Shown here: piece after piece, positions 32,268-39,889 of the stretch | Layout of the letters: each line of letters starts with the position of its first letter | Numbering within the stretch: position 1 is the first letter of the stretch | Virus record (IMG/VR): IMGVR_UViG_3300050821_012381 | Coordinates: 1-56,349 of that record | Length of the DNA: 56,349 nucleotides | Origin: a virus | Strand: one strand, 5' to 3' | Translations under genes and position numbers: made by a program | The notes under the pieces: generated by a model | Seen by the model: the letters and a program-made list of their open reading frames with translations, nothing else | Database searches by the model: none | Told to the model about the DNA's origin: nothing

Positions 32268-33668
32268 TCAAGCAGATTTCTTTGCTGCGCGTGCGGCTAA
32301 TACGTGCCGCGCTCTGCCCAGAAGATCTCCCTTGTATCCACGCTTGCGAAATACCTCAGCCAACTGTTCTGGCGTCTTGGCCTGAGACTGCTCGAATCCG
32401 AGACGACGTTTCGCCTGGCGCCGCGCCACTTCTTCAGGTGTGATCTCGGCGAGCGTCCCCTCCCGCTGTTCAACCTCGCGAGGTTTCGGTGCGAACGCAT
32501 GGCCGCACTCCGGGCATTTGCGTGATTCGGAGCGCATTGCGGCCCAACAGAGGGGGCAGGTTTTAACCGAGGTCGCCTTTTTCTTTTTCTGCCGATCCTC
32601 GCCTTCGAGCGTCCAGGGCGTCGAGCGGTCCCAGTGTGGCAGGCCAAAGCGCTCCCAGTTGCGTACGTGATCGAAGAGCCACGCCCGCTCTTTGCCCGGC
32701 TCGGGCCGCAGGATACGCCCGCACTGCTGGCGGTATATCACTTCGGATTGGGTGGGCCGGAGCATCAATCCAACGTGCACGCCAGGGCAGTCGAATCCTT
32801 CTGAAAACAGCTCGGCGCTACTGAGCATGGCAATCTTCTTCGCGCGAAAGTCGGCCACCACGCCGCGGCGAATGTCGCGATCAGTGCCCCCGTCGAGGGC
32901 CATGGCTGGGTATCCGGCCTCGCGGAATTGCTTGGCGACGTCGTGGGCATGCTGCACAGAGACGCAGAACGCGAGTGCCGGTAGGCCATCTGTCTTGCCG
33001 CGGTACATCTCGAGCGCGCTGCCGGTTATGGCTGGGGTATTGACCAGTTCCTCGGACTCCGAGGTGACGAACTCCCCGGCTCGCGTGTGCAGTCCGCTGG
33101 TGTCGACCGTCTCCGGCCCGAACACCAGAGGCTGAACGAGCCAGCCGCCCGCGATGAGTTCGAGCGGCGACGGCCCCACAATGAGCTTGTCGAATATCGT
33201 GCCGAGCCCCTCGCCTGAGGGACGCATGGGGGTAGCAGTGACGCCGAGCAGTTTCGCCTGGGGCCAGTGACGGATCACGGACTCCCACGTCGCGGCGCGC
33301 GCGTGGTGCGCCTCGTCGATGATGATCAGATCCGGCGCTGGCGTGTCGCCGAGCCGGCGCACCAGTGTTTGGATATTGGCGACGTATGTGCGAGCTGGCC
33401 GTACCGGGTAGCCTGCAGCGATAAAGCCGTGCTCGACGCCCGTGTTGGCGAGCGATGTAGATATCTGGTCGACCAGCTCAATCCGGTGCGTCAGGATGAG
33501 CACGCGGTTGCCCTTGGCTTGGGCGCCGTGGGCAATGTGACTGAAAATGACTGTCTTGCCGCCGCCCGTGGGCAGTACATACAGCGGCGCGCGGCATTGG
33601 TCGGGCCCGAACGCTTGGCGTATGCGCGCGATGCCGTCTAACTGGTAGGGGCGGAGGGAAATTTGCAC
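32268..33668 (-). CDS. DEAH-box helicase (superfamily 2, SSL2-like)
   Basis: A 466-residue protein with motif I LPTGGGKT (32-39), motif II DEAH (118-121), motif III GVTATP (142-147) and motif VI QCGRILR in the second RecA fold. Near the C-terminus CPLC...CPEC forms a zinc knuckle. The start is taken as GTG at 33668, giving ISLRPYQLDGI, the Q-motif region; the gene overlaps the upstream gene by 31 bases. Such phage helicases assist replication, repair or recombination. Confidence 0.85.
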   Translation of the reverse strand: MQISLRPYQLDGIARIRQAFGPDQCRAPLYVLPTGGGKTVIFSHIAHGAQAKGNRVLILTHRIELVDQISTSLANTGVEHGFIAAGYPVRPARTYVANIQTLVRRLGDTPAPDLIIIDEAHHARAATWESVIRHWPQAKLLGVTATPMRPSGEGLGTIFDKLIVGPSPLELIAGGWLVQPLVFGPETVDTSGLHTRAGEFVTSESEELVNTPAITGSALEMYRGKTDGLPALAFCVSVQHAHDVAKQFREAGYPAMALDGGTDRDIRRGVVADFRAKKIAMLSSAELFSEGFDCPGVHVGLMLRPTQSEVIYRQQCGRILRPEPGKERAWLFDHVRNWERFGLPHWDRSTPWTLEGEDRQKKKKATSVKTCPLCWAAMRSESRKCPECGHAFAPKPREVEQREGTLAEITPEEVARRQAKRRLGFEQSQAKTPEQLAEVFRKRGYKGDLLGRARHVLAARAAKKSA

Positions 33669-33910
33669 GGCGCGCAAATGGTATAGCCGTGGGCACAGAC
33701 ATTGAGCGTCGGATACGGAATAAAGTTGGCGGCGTTGAGCGCCGCGGCGATCTTCTCTGCTCTCGCTTTCTGATCCTCCATGGTGCCGCCTTCTAGTCTC
33801 ATTTTTTCGGCACCGAACCAGCCCCATGATGGCGCGGGGACGCCGTAGCAGACCGAGACTTCACACATTCCGTCTCCGATCTTGACGTGTGCGACCCACT
33901 GCTTATCCAT
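33638..33910 (-). CDS. Small hypothetical protein, 90 aa
   Basis: ATG at 33910 lies nine bases after GGAAGG; ATG at 33916 is an alternative. Mixed alpha/beta (VAHVKIGDGMCEVSVCYGVP, then QKARAEKIAAALNAANF), with CAHGYTICAPC near the end, a possible metal site. Not recognised. Confidence 0.55.
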   Translation of the reverse strand: MDKQWVAHVKIGDGMCEVSVCYGVPAPSWGWFGAEKMRLEGGTMEDQKARAEKIAAALNAANFIPYPTLNVCAHGYTICAPCKFPSAPTS

Positions 33911-34184
33911 TTCCATTCGCCTTCCGATCCTTAATCATCCAGTTCCACAACTCTTGAATCGTCCTCACGTCCGTCAGTCCCTTGCGGTGCACAATGTATG
34001 CGTTGATGCGCTCACGCCGTAAACCAACAGCCTCGGCGATCTCTGCTTGGCGCCCTGTCGAGTTCTCGGCGAGGTAGTCTAGGACGGATTCGCGCATCAT
34101 TTGCCACAGAGTGATCAACTCCCCTTTGGGTTCTCGACGATTGAGCTTCTGGGCTGATTTATTTAGCGATTGGACTGTTCTCAT
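33903..34184 (-). CDS. Helix-turn-helix regulator, 93 aa
   Basis: First gene of the leftward early block. After a basic start (NKSAQKLNRREPKG) comes a helix-turn-helix: RESVLDYLAENSTGRQAEIAEAVGLRRERI split over three helices, then a wing-like segment. It borders the divergent control region and is a candidate Cro- or repressor-like switch for the two early blocks. Confidence 0.55.
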   Translation of the reverse strand: MRTVQSLNKSAQKLNRREPKGELITLWQMMRESVLDYLAENSTGRQAEIAEAVGLRRERINAYIVHRKGLTDVRTIQELWNWMIKDRKANGNG

Positions 34185-34261
34185 GGCGCGACATTACCGC
34201 ATGTGATGGACAGCACGCAAAAATATTTGCATTCGACTTTGGACTGTGCGAGGCTGCGCGC
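34185..34261. promoter_or_regulatory. Divergent early control region
   Basis: 77 bases between the leftward helix-turn-helix gene and the rightward block. TTGGACTGT occurs at 34239-34247 and, in the same orientation, at 34170-34178 inside the first codons of the leftward gene. An A/T-rich stretch (AAAAATATTTGCATT) lies in the middle. No strong sigma-70 promoter is visible in either direction, so a phage-specific sigma or activator is possible. Confidence 0.45.
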
Positions 34262-34429
34262 ATGAAGAAATGCGCAACATCACAAGAGCTGATCGCACGT
34301 AAGAAAGCCTATTCATTCTTGGTAAGAGCTTACGAAGCGGACCCATCTCAAAAACTGTTTGTCGATCAGATCCGGCGCGACACAGACGCGGCTCACAAGT
34401 GGCTGCAGAATCAAACGAGGACAAAATGA
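34262..34429 (+). CDS. Small helical protein, 55 aa, first rightward early gene
   Basis: ATG at 34262 to TGA at 34429, overlapping the next ATG as ATGA. Basic and helical (MKKCATSQELIARKKAYSF, then LFVDQIRRDTDAAHKW). Function unknown. Confidence 0.5.
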   Translation: MKKCATSQELIARKKAYSFLVRAYEADPSQKLFVDQIRRDTDAAHKWLQNQTRTK

Positions 34430-34644
34430 CAAAGACCGCTCCGACCCGTCACTACATCGTTCGTGACAAGACCACGAAAGCGCCCGTCGCGCTGATCGAG
34501 GCTACTAGCGTTGCCCAAGCGCGCTCACACTTCGCACACAGCCGGCATACAGTGGAATATGCCGAGCAGACGGCACTGATGCAAGCGGTCAAAGCAGGCA
34601 TCGAGCCTGAGAAAGCCGGCGACACGGACGAGCCGGCCACATGA
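34426..34644 (+). CDS. Small hypothetical protein, 72 aa
   Basis: ATG at 34426 overlaps the upstream TGA, and the end overlaps the LuxR-type gene as ATGA. Reads as RHYIVRDKTTKAPVALIEATSVAQARSHFA split into a beta hairpin and a helix, a layout common in small phage proteins of unknown function. Confidence 0.55.
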   Translation: MTKTAPTRHYIVRDKTTKAPVALIEATSVAQARSHFAHSRHTVEYAEQTALMQAVKAGIEPEKAGDTDEPAT

Positions 34645-34874
34645 ACGCCGAGCTGACGGAGCGTCAACGCCAAGTGTTGAAGGGCATTGCCAAGGGATAC
34701 AGCAACCAGAAGATTGCTGAGCAATTGGAGCTGTCTTCTAAAACCGTCAAGGCCCACGTCACCGCAATCTTCAGAGCACTCAAAGTGAGCAATCGGACCG
34801 AGGCTGCGCTGGCGGTCATGACCGACTCACACTGCGCAACCTGCACTTGTAACAGTCCCGCGAACGCGCCCTAG
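34641..34874 (+). CDS. LuxR/GerE-type helix-turn-helix regulator, 77 aa
   Basis: Residues 4-60 are a full LuxR C-terminal DNA-binding domain: LTERQRQVLKGIAKGYSNQ, then KIAEQLELSSKTVKAHV and IFRALKVSNRTEA. No receiver or ligand domain is present, so it acts as a bare DNA-binding module. A Cys-containing tail (CATCTC) follows. It may regulate host or phage genes. It lies 25 bases upstream of csrA. Confidence 0.8.
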   Translation: MNAELTERQRQVLKGIAKGYSNQKIAEQLELSSKTVKAHVTAIFRALKVSNRTEAALAVMTDSHCATCTCNSPANAP

Positions 34875-34899
34875 TTCAGACACGCAAAAGGAGTTCCCA

Positions 34900-35097
34900 A
34901 TGTTGATTCTAACAATCAGAGACGGCGGCTCATTCCAGATCGGCAATCATGTCAAGGTGCGTGTTCTCGGCACACGCGGCCACCAGACCCGTATAGGCAT
35001 CGAGGCGCCCAAAAACATTCCCGTCCATCGCACTGAGATCGCCGACAAGATACGGGCTGAGAACGGTGGCACCATCCCAGGCAAGGAGGTCGAGTAG
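34900..35097 (+). CDS. csrA: CsrA-family RNA-binding translational regulator
   Basis: A 65-residue protein, the normal CsrA length. It starts MLILTIRDGG, continues GNHVKVRVLGTRGHQTRIGIEAPKN in two parts, and has VHRTEI, the region with the RNA-contacting Arg44. Arg6 of the usual LTRR is Ile here, while the following Arg is kept. The ribosome-binding site AAAGGAG is strong. CsrA dimers bind GGA motifs in 5' leaders and repress or stabilise mRNAs; a phage copy could reset host carbon, motility or biofilm control. Confidence 0.85.
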   Translation: MLILTIRDGGSFQIGNHVKVRVLGTRGHQTRIGIEAPKNIPVHRTEIADKIRAENGGTIPGKEVE

Positions 35098-35375
35098 TGG
35101 ATACCCTGGAATTCCCAGGCGGCCGGATCAAATTGCTGCCCAATGACTGCATCAGCATCAGCTTTGAAGGATGGTCTATCACAGGCAGAATATTCACGGT
35201 CATGCACTCACTCCAACGTGGTCAAAATCAGATGAATGATGAACGGAGGCGTCTCGCCGCCTTGGCCATGCAAGGCTTCATCGGCACACACAATGAAATT
35301 GCATGGACATATGCGGGGATAGCAAAAGCGGCCACCGAGTGTGCCGACGCGTTGCTGAAGGAGTTGGCCAAGTGA
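35097..35375 (+). CDS. Hypothetical protein, 92 aa
   Basis: GTG at 35097 overlaps the csrA TAG as TAGTG. The second half, from MNDERRRLAALAMQGF (35232) to ADALLKELAK, matches a very common small phage protein, which suggests that ATG 35232 may be a second start or that two pieces are fused. The first 45 residues are beta-like. Confidence 0.5.
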   Translation: MDTLEFPGGRIKLLPNDCISISFEGWSITGRIFTVMHSLQRGQNQMNDERRRLAALAMQGFIGTHNEIAWTYAGIAKAATECADALLKELAK

Positions 35376-36283
35376 ATGCGCGCCTACTCAACCTGACTCC
35401 TGATCAGTATCGTAGCGGACCTATCAATACACCATGGCTTTCGCAATCCTACGCACACATTTTGATTTCCAAATCGCCTCTACATGCTTGGGCAGCGCAT
35501 CCTTTGCTGGGTGGTGTATCCAGACCCAGCACCGACGCATTGACTGACGGTACGATAATTCACAAATTCATTCTGGAGAAAGGCGCTGACGTTGCAATTG
35601 CACCAGCAGAGTGGCCGGACGCTAAGGGGAAAATGCTGCCTGCGGTTGAGTGGCGTACCAACTCCGCCAAGGAATGGAAGGCGAATGCGCTAGCGGAGGG
35701 CAAGCTCCCATTATTACAGCATGAAGCGGAAGCTTTTATTACTGCCGCTGAAGCGATCAGTACCCGGTTCCATAGGTTCGACATCCCTCTGGATGTTGCA
35801 GAGAAAGAAGTCTCCATCACTTGGGATGAGCAAGGTAAATATGGACCCGTGCATTGCTGCGCAATGCTCGACTTGCTGGTCTTGGAAAATGGAGATATTT
35901 TCGATTTCAAATCCACGCGTTCAGCGACTCTTAAGTCATGCCGAAGGGCTATGACTGACTATGGTTACTATCTGCAAGATGTTGTGTACCGTCGCGCTGT
36001 CAACGCGCTGAAGCCGGAACTCGAAGGCCGCGGAAAAATGTGGTTTGTGTTCGCTGAACTGGAGCCGCCATACGCTGTAGCAAAGCCGCGCGTAACCAGC
36101 AATGCCATGCGCGAGATGGGTGAACGAGATTGGCGGCGAGCGGTACTGACGTGGGAGGAATGTTTGCGTACTGGCAAATGGCCAGGGCCGGACGAAGATG
36201 GAACTGGCGTGCTTGAGCCAATGCCGTATGCGCTGACGGATGCGATGGAGCGGGAGACGGAGGAGGAAAGCGGTGAACGGTAA
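35372..36283 (+). CDS. PD-(D/E)XK exonuclease (RecE/Exo VIII-like)
   Basis: A 303-residue protein. GTG at 35372 overlaps the upstream TGA as GTGA. Nuclease features are DGTIIHKFIL near residue 60, then MLDLLVLENGDIFDFKST at about 163-181, which gives the D...D-x-K active site, and MTDYGYYLQDVVYRRAV with the Q-x-x-x-Y motif of RecB/lambda-exonuclease-like enzymes. It probably makes 3' single strands for recombination. The RecA-like ATPase gene is its partner downstream. Confidence 0.75.
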   Translation: MNARLLNLTPDQYRSGPINTPWLSQSYAHILISKSPLHAWAAHPLLGGVSRPSTDALTDGTIIHKFILEKGADVAIAPAEWPDAKGKMLPAVEWRTNSAKEWKANALAEGKLPLLQHEAEAFITAAEAISTRFHRFDIPLDVAEKEVSITWDEQGKYGPVHCCAMLDLLVLENGDIFDFKSTRSATLKSCRRAMTDYGYYLQDVVYRRAVNALKPELEGRGKMWFVFAELEPPYAVAKPRVTSNAMREMGERDWRRAVLTWEECLRTGKWPGPDEDGTGVLEPMPYALTDAMERETEEESGER

Positions 36284-36488
36284 AACCATCGGCCCACATT
36301 GGATCTCGATGGGAGAGCCGCCGCCTAAGCGCGGATTTTATTGGCTTCTGAGCGATCAGCGGTTTCGCTTACTTGCGCATGTCGATCATCATGGAAAATG
36401 GCATGGTGTTGATCAAAATGGGTACTTGTTTGAAGTGACGGATCTATATACGCATTACACGCCAATCTGGGAGCCGTCACTATCATGA
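36273..36488 (+). CDS. Small protein between exonuclease and ATPase, 71 aa
   Basis: GTG at 36273 follows GGAGGAGGAAAGC, a strong ribosome-binding site, and overlaps the exonuclease end. Rich in Trp, Tyr and His (RGFYWLLSDQRFRLLAHVDHH). Not recognised; may assist the recombination pair. Confidence 0.55.
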   Translation: MNGKTIGPHWISMGEPPPKRGFYWLLSDQRFRLLAHVDHHGKWHGVDQNGYLFEVTDLYTHYTPIWEPSLS

Positions 36489-37474
36489 CCATCGACTTCA
36501 AACCCGCCGTCCGCGAGTCCATCGGATTGATCATCGGCCTAGCTGCCGGCACGGGGGGTGGGAAAACAAAAACCGCCATGGAACTCGCGACCGGGATGTC
36601 AGATGGCAAGCCATTTGCCGTCATCGACACTGAGCGGCGTCGAGCTCTCCACTACGCGCCGCCGCCGGGCAGGAAAGCCGATGGCAAGGTCACTTACGAT
36701 TTTCAACACTTGGAGCTCAATCCTCCATTTCGTCCAAAATCATACGCTGAAGCAATCATGGCTGCAGACGAGGCTGGATTCCCCGTTATCATCGTAGATT
36801 CTGCCTCGCATGAGTGGGCCGGTGAAGGCGGCATCATCGAGTGGCAGGAGGAAGAAAATCATCGGATGGCCGGCGGCGATGAGAATGCTTCCGACTACTG
36901 GAAGCGCAAAGAAGCCACAAAAATGGCCGCTTGGATCAAACCCAAGACCAACCATAAGAAGATGGTTACACGCATGTTGCAATTGCGTGCGCATCTTATC
37001 CTTTGCTTTCGCGCCGAACCGAAAGTTGAAATGGTGAAAGACCCAGATACCGGGAAAACAGTCATCGTTCCCAAGAAGACCCGAACAGGGCTCGATGGCT
37101 GGGTGCCAATCTGTGAGAAAAATCTTCCGTTTGAACTGACGGCAAGCTTTCTATTCACCGAGGATTCGCCTGGCGTGCCGAAGCCAATCAAACTTCAGGA
37201 GCAGCACAGGCCGTTTTTCCCATTGGATAAACCAGTCACGCGTGAAGCCGGAAGGCTGCTAGCTGAATGGGCGGCTGGCGGCGCTCCAAAGTCGATCGAC
37301 ATTGCTGCCATGACCGCTCAGTACACCGACTGTGAGACCCAGGCAGAGTTCGATCAGCTCGAGGTTGAACGGGCGAAGGCATGGAAATCGATCCCGAAGG
37401 GAGAAGCCAAGGAACAACTGGCGGCAGCGAGTGCCGCTGCTAAGGCGCGACTTGCATCTAGTAATTCTGTGTGA
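36485..37474 (+). CDS. RecA-like phage ATPase (AAA_24/Sak4-like)
   Basis: A 329-residue protein with Walker A GTGGGKT (22-28), Walker B FPVIIVDSAS (about 98-107), and ERRRALHYAPP. The RecA-like core resembles the phage nucleotide-binding proteins classed near Sak4 recombinases. The tail is Ala/Lys-rich and helical. With the upstream exonuclease it would form a recombination system for repair or genome circularisation. ATG overlaps the upstream TGA. Confidence 0.7.
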   Translation: MTIDFKPAVRESIGLIIGLAAGTGGGKTKTAMELATGMSDGKPFAVIDTERRRALHYAPPPGRKADGKVTYDFQHLELNPPFRPKSYAEAIMAADEAGFPVIIVDSASHEWAGEGGIIEWQEEENHRMAGGDENASDYWKRKEATKMAAWIKPKTNHKKMVTRMLQLRAHLILCFRAEPKVEMVKDPDTGKTVIVPKKTRTGLDGWVPICEKNLPFELTASFLFTEDSPGVPKPIKLQEQHRPFFPLDKPVTREAGRLLAEWAAGGAPKSIDIAAMTAQYTDCETQAEFDQLEVERAKAWKSIPKGEAKEQLAAASAAAKARLASSNSV

Positions 37475-37507
37475 TACTCTGCGCACATACTGAAAACGGA
37501 GATTCGT

Positions 37508-37732
37508 ATGCCGACTCGAAAAATAGATCCGCCAAGTCTGACGCCCGATGAACTTGCGGCCATCCACTGGTTCCTAGATCACCAGTCGTTTTCGGACTAC
37601 CTCGAATCGGTGCCGCCTCACTTGGGCAAGGACGCCTGCACTGATAAGGCGTACGAAATTCGTGATGCGCTCGGCAAGTTGCAGTCGACTCTGCTGCCAT
37701 CACGGTCCGGTGACTGGATGTACCGGTCATGA
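37508..37732 (+). CDS. Small hypothetical protein, 74 aa
   Basis: ATG at 37508 is preceded by GGAGATTCGT. One helix-rich domain (LTPDELAAIHWFLDHQSFS). The end overlaps the next gene as ATGA. Not recognised. Confidence 0.5.
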   Translation: MPTRKIDPPSLTPDELAAIHWFLDHQSFSDYLESVPPHLGKDACTDKAYEIRDALGKLQSTLLPSRSGDWMYRS

Positions 37733-38025
37733 GCGCCCAAGGTACCTGCCCCGTCTGCAATGGCACCAAGCGAGTGCCGTATACCGGCGAGTACGCCCAC
37801 ATCACGGCGGGTTACGACAAAACTACAGGCACGATTCCATGCGGAAACTGCGGCGGCCAGTACATGAGCATGTCGGCAACCGGTCTGGTCCCGATGCGCC
37901 CAGACGGCACCCCGTGCACGCATGCCTATCAGGAAACCGGCCCCGTCGATCAGCGCCGTCGCGGTTGGCACGAGTACACGTGTACGGGTTGCGGTGATCA
38001 TTATTCCATTGATTCGGGAGATTGA
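37729..38025 (+). CDS. Zinc-ribbon protein, 98 aa
   Basis: Contains CPVCNGTKRVPY, CGNCGG and CTGCGDHY, so three Cys pairs in the style of DnaJ-type zinc ribbons. No other domain is present. Probably a small metal-binding adaptor for nucleic acid or protein. Confidence 0.6.
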   Translation: MSAQGTCPVCNGTKRVPYTGEYAHITAGYDKTTGTIPCGNCGGQYMSMSATGLVPMRPDGTPCTHAYQETGPVDQRRRGWHEYTCTGCGDHYSIDSGD

Positions 38026-38029
38026 GCGA

Positions 38030-38266
38030 ATGAAAAGATCCATGAAAGTCGCTCTGTTCCAGGACCGGTCCGGCCACGTATATCCGGGCGGAGAGAATAT
38101 AGATAAGTACGTGAAGCAGGACATTCGCATCACCGACTTCGTGGACGTCCAGTTTACCGAGATCGAAGGTGAGCACTTACAGGACGCTATTCGCCGCGCC
38201 CGTCAGGCGGATATCGAGTATCACCAGAAGCAACTCGAAGCTCTGCTTCGCGAGGGCGGTTTATGA
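38030..38266 (+). CDS. Small hypothetical protein, 78 aa
   Basis: ATG at 38030 starts MKRSMKVALFQDRSG. Mixed beta start and a long C-terminal helix (LQDAIRRARQADIEYHQKQ). The end overlaps the next ATG. Not recognised. Confidence 0.5.
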   Translation: MKRSMKVALFQDRSGHVYPGGENIDKYVKQDIRITDFVDVQFTEIEGEHLQDAIRRARQADIEYHQKQLEALLREGGL

Positions 38267-38454
38267 TCCACTGGTGGCAAAGTCTCTCCTTCAGCGCAGC
38301 TTTCCTGTGGCTGTTTCTAGCCATCGGAACCCTCGTTCTTCTCTCAGTCCTGATGCGTGCAGCTGGGCAGCGCCGTCCGGATGTGCTGGATCCCCCGCAC
38401 TGGAGTACACGCCGGGACTCACCCGAAGCTGCTGGAAAGGTGCGTCGTGGCTGA
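38263..38454 (+). CDS. Single-pass membrane protein, 63 aa
   Basis: One strong membrane helix at residues 10-32 (SAAFLWLFLAIGTLVLLSVL) and a basic, Pro-rich cytoplasmic-type tail. Function unknown. Confidence 0.55.
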   Translation: MIHWWQSLSFSAAFLWLFLAIGTLVLLSVLMRAAGQRRPDVLDPPHWSTRRDSPEAAGKVRRG

Positions 38455-38639
38455 GAGCCGTACAGCTTATCACCGTGAGTTTCGTCGGCGCACCGCACCT
38501 CGGCGCCGTCATCTCCAGAATCTGCGCTTGGCCTGTATGCGCTCATGCCAGTGGATTCTCGATAGTCTTTATGCTGATGGCGTGTTGATGACCTCATACA
38601 GTATCAAAGCGTCTCACGCACTGAATTTACGGCGTTCGC

Positions 38640-38660
38640 GTGCAGAGCAACACTCTGCAC
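38640..38660 (+). promoter_or_regulatory. Perfect hairpin abutting the integrase start codon
   Basis: GTGCAGAG, five bases CAACA, CTCTGCAC: an 8-bp perfect inverted repeat that ends directly before the ATG at 38661. In mRNA it would cover the ribosome-binding region; in DNA it could be an operator or recombinase site. Confidence 0.6.
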
Positions 38661-39635
38661 ATGGACACCAACACAACACCGAGCACGGCGGTAACCGTCG
38701 CAGAAATCCTCTGGCGCTACGAGCGAGACTGTCTTCAGGATCTCGCACCGCGAACGCAGATCGACTACGGCCGGCATGTGGTCACCCTGAGGCAGACCTT
38801 CGGACACCGAATCGTCACGGAACTCGAGCCGAAGGACTTCGGGCCCTTCCTGGCGGTGAGGAAAGGCAAGGTCCAGCGGGTCAAGCAACTCGCGGTGCTG
38901 TCTGCCGCGTTCACCCAGGCGGTGAGCTTCTGGTACTGGATCCCGCGCAACGTCCTCAAGGATGTCGCGCGACCGAAGTTCAAGCCGCGGGATCGGCTGG
39001 TCGAGCAGCAGGAGTTCGACGCGGTACGAGCGCTCGCGCCCTATCGCGTGAAGTTGGCGATGGATCTGGCCGTCATGACCGGCCAGCGCCAGGGCGACAT
39101 CCTCAATTTCCGCTGGTCGGACATCAAAGACTGTCCGGAGCCCATTGTCGATCCGATCACCGGCGAGGAAGTGACGTCCGAGCTTCACGTCTACCAGTCG
39201 AAAACCGGGAAGCGCTTGGCGATCGGCATCTCGAAGGATCTCGAGAACACGCTCGACCAGTGCTGGAAGCTGCCAAACCGGGGCGAGTTTGTTCTGTCGT
39301 CCCGCTTCTCACAGCAATTCACAGGCGAAGGCTTTCGCGCGATGTGGCAGCGGGCACTGAGGAAGTACGCCTCCCGGGGCTTCAAGAGATTTACATTTCA
39401 CGATCTGCGCGCGTTGGCTGCGACTCGATGCCCTACTCCGGAAATCGCCATGCGGTTGCTAGGGCATACCAATATCTCAATGACGCTCCGGATTTATCGG
39501 CGCGGAGTAGAGAGGGTTCAGGCGCTGGGATTGCAGCCCCAGCAGAAGCGAGTCTCGCATGAGAACCCCATTTCAATGGATAGCCGGATTGCTCCTCCTC
39601 GGAGCGACGCTGTGGCTGTCTCACTGCAAGTTTGA
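38661..39635 (+). CDS. int: Tyrosine recombinase / phage integrase
   Basis: A 324-residue protein with an N-terminal SAM-like domain (TQIDYGRHVVTLRQTF) and a complete catalytic set: Arg in TGQRQGD (about 143), Lys in QSKTGKR (about 181), FHDLRAL with His and Arg (about 247 and 250), LLGHTNI (His about 272) and RIYRRG (Tyr about 282). It would integrate and excise the genome at att sites. ATG 38661 is preferred; the GTG at 38640 lies in the hairpin. The last 77 bases overlap the next small gene. Confidence 0.9.
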   Translation: MDTNTTPSTAVTVAEILWRYERDCLQDLAPRTQIDYGRHVVTLRQTFGHRIVTELEPKDFGPFLAVRKGKVQRVKQLAVLSAAFTQAVSFWYWIPRNVLKDVARPKFKPRDRLVEQQEFDAVRALAPYRVKLAMDLAVMTGQRQGDILNFRWSDIKDCPEPIVDPITGEEVTSELHVYQSKTGKRLAIGISKDLENTLDQCWKLPNRGEFVLSSRFSQQFTGEGFRAMWQRALRKYASRGFKRFTFHDLRALAATRCPTPEIAMRLLGHTNISMTLRIYRRGVERVQALGLQPQQKRVSHENPISMDSRIAPPRSDAVAVSLQV

Positions 39636-39720
39636 ACCGATCTCGGCGGCAACAATCGACCCGCGCTCGTTCCATTGCGCGCGGGAGTTATCCCTGCCGT
39701 GTGATGGAGAACGTCAATGA
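39559..39720 (+). CDS. Small membrane-anchored protein, 53 aa
   Basis: ATG at 39559 lies inside the end of int. Signal-anchor-like helix (FQWIAGLLLLGATLWLSHC) followed by a 30-residue tail with Cys pairs. Ends in ATGA overlap with the next gene. Confidence 0.5.
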   Translation: MRTPFQWIAGLLLLGATLWLSHCKFEPISAATIDPRSFHCARELSLPCDGERQ

Positions 39721-39803
39721 AACGCCTGTTGGAATGGTTGAAGCGCGACTGGCGTGAGTCCCAGGCCTGGCGGGATGAGCCGATTGAGTGGGGTGAGTGG
39801 TGA
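39717..39803 (+). CDS. Micro-protein, 28 aa
   Basis: ATG overlaps the upstream TGA as ATGA, and the end overlaps the next GTG as GTGA. Amphipathic, Trp-rich helix (MKRLLEWLKRDWRESQAW). Supported by double coupling only. Confidence 0.4.
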   Translation: MKRLLEWLKRDWRESQAWRDEPIEWGEW

Positions 39804-39889
39804 AAGACCGTGGGCCCTTTGCCGGCATCGCCAACGCTCTGATGCTGAGCGCCCCGATCTGGCTGCTGTTGTATTGGGCGCTGAAGTGA
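39800..39889 (+). CDS. Membrane micro-protein, 29 aa
   Basis: GTG at 39800 overlaps the upstream TGA. A single hydrophobic helix (IANALMLSAPIWLLLYWAL). The end overlaps the next GTG as GTGA. Confidence 0.4.
   Translation: MKDRGPFAGIANALMLSAPIWLLLYWALK

Noticed and set aside
38357-39562. A 401-codon rightward frame overlapping int
   Set aside because: It covers int in another frame. Arg/Pro-rich composition and lack of any motif show it is a by-product of high GC; int has all catalytic residues.
38455-39720. Search for attP core next to int
   Set aside because: Apart from the hairpin at 38640-38660 no paired arm-type sites or tRNA-like segment could be recognised by eye.
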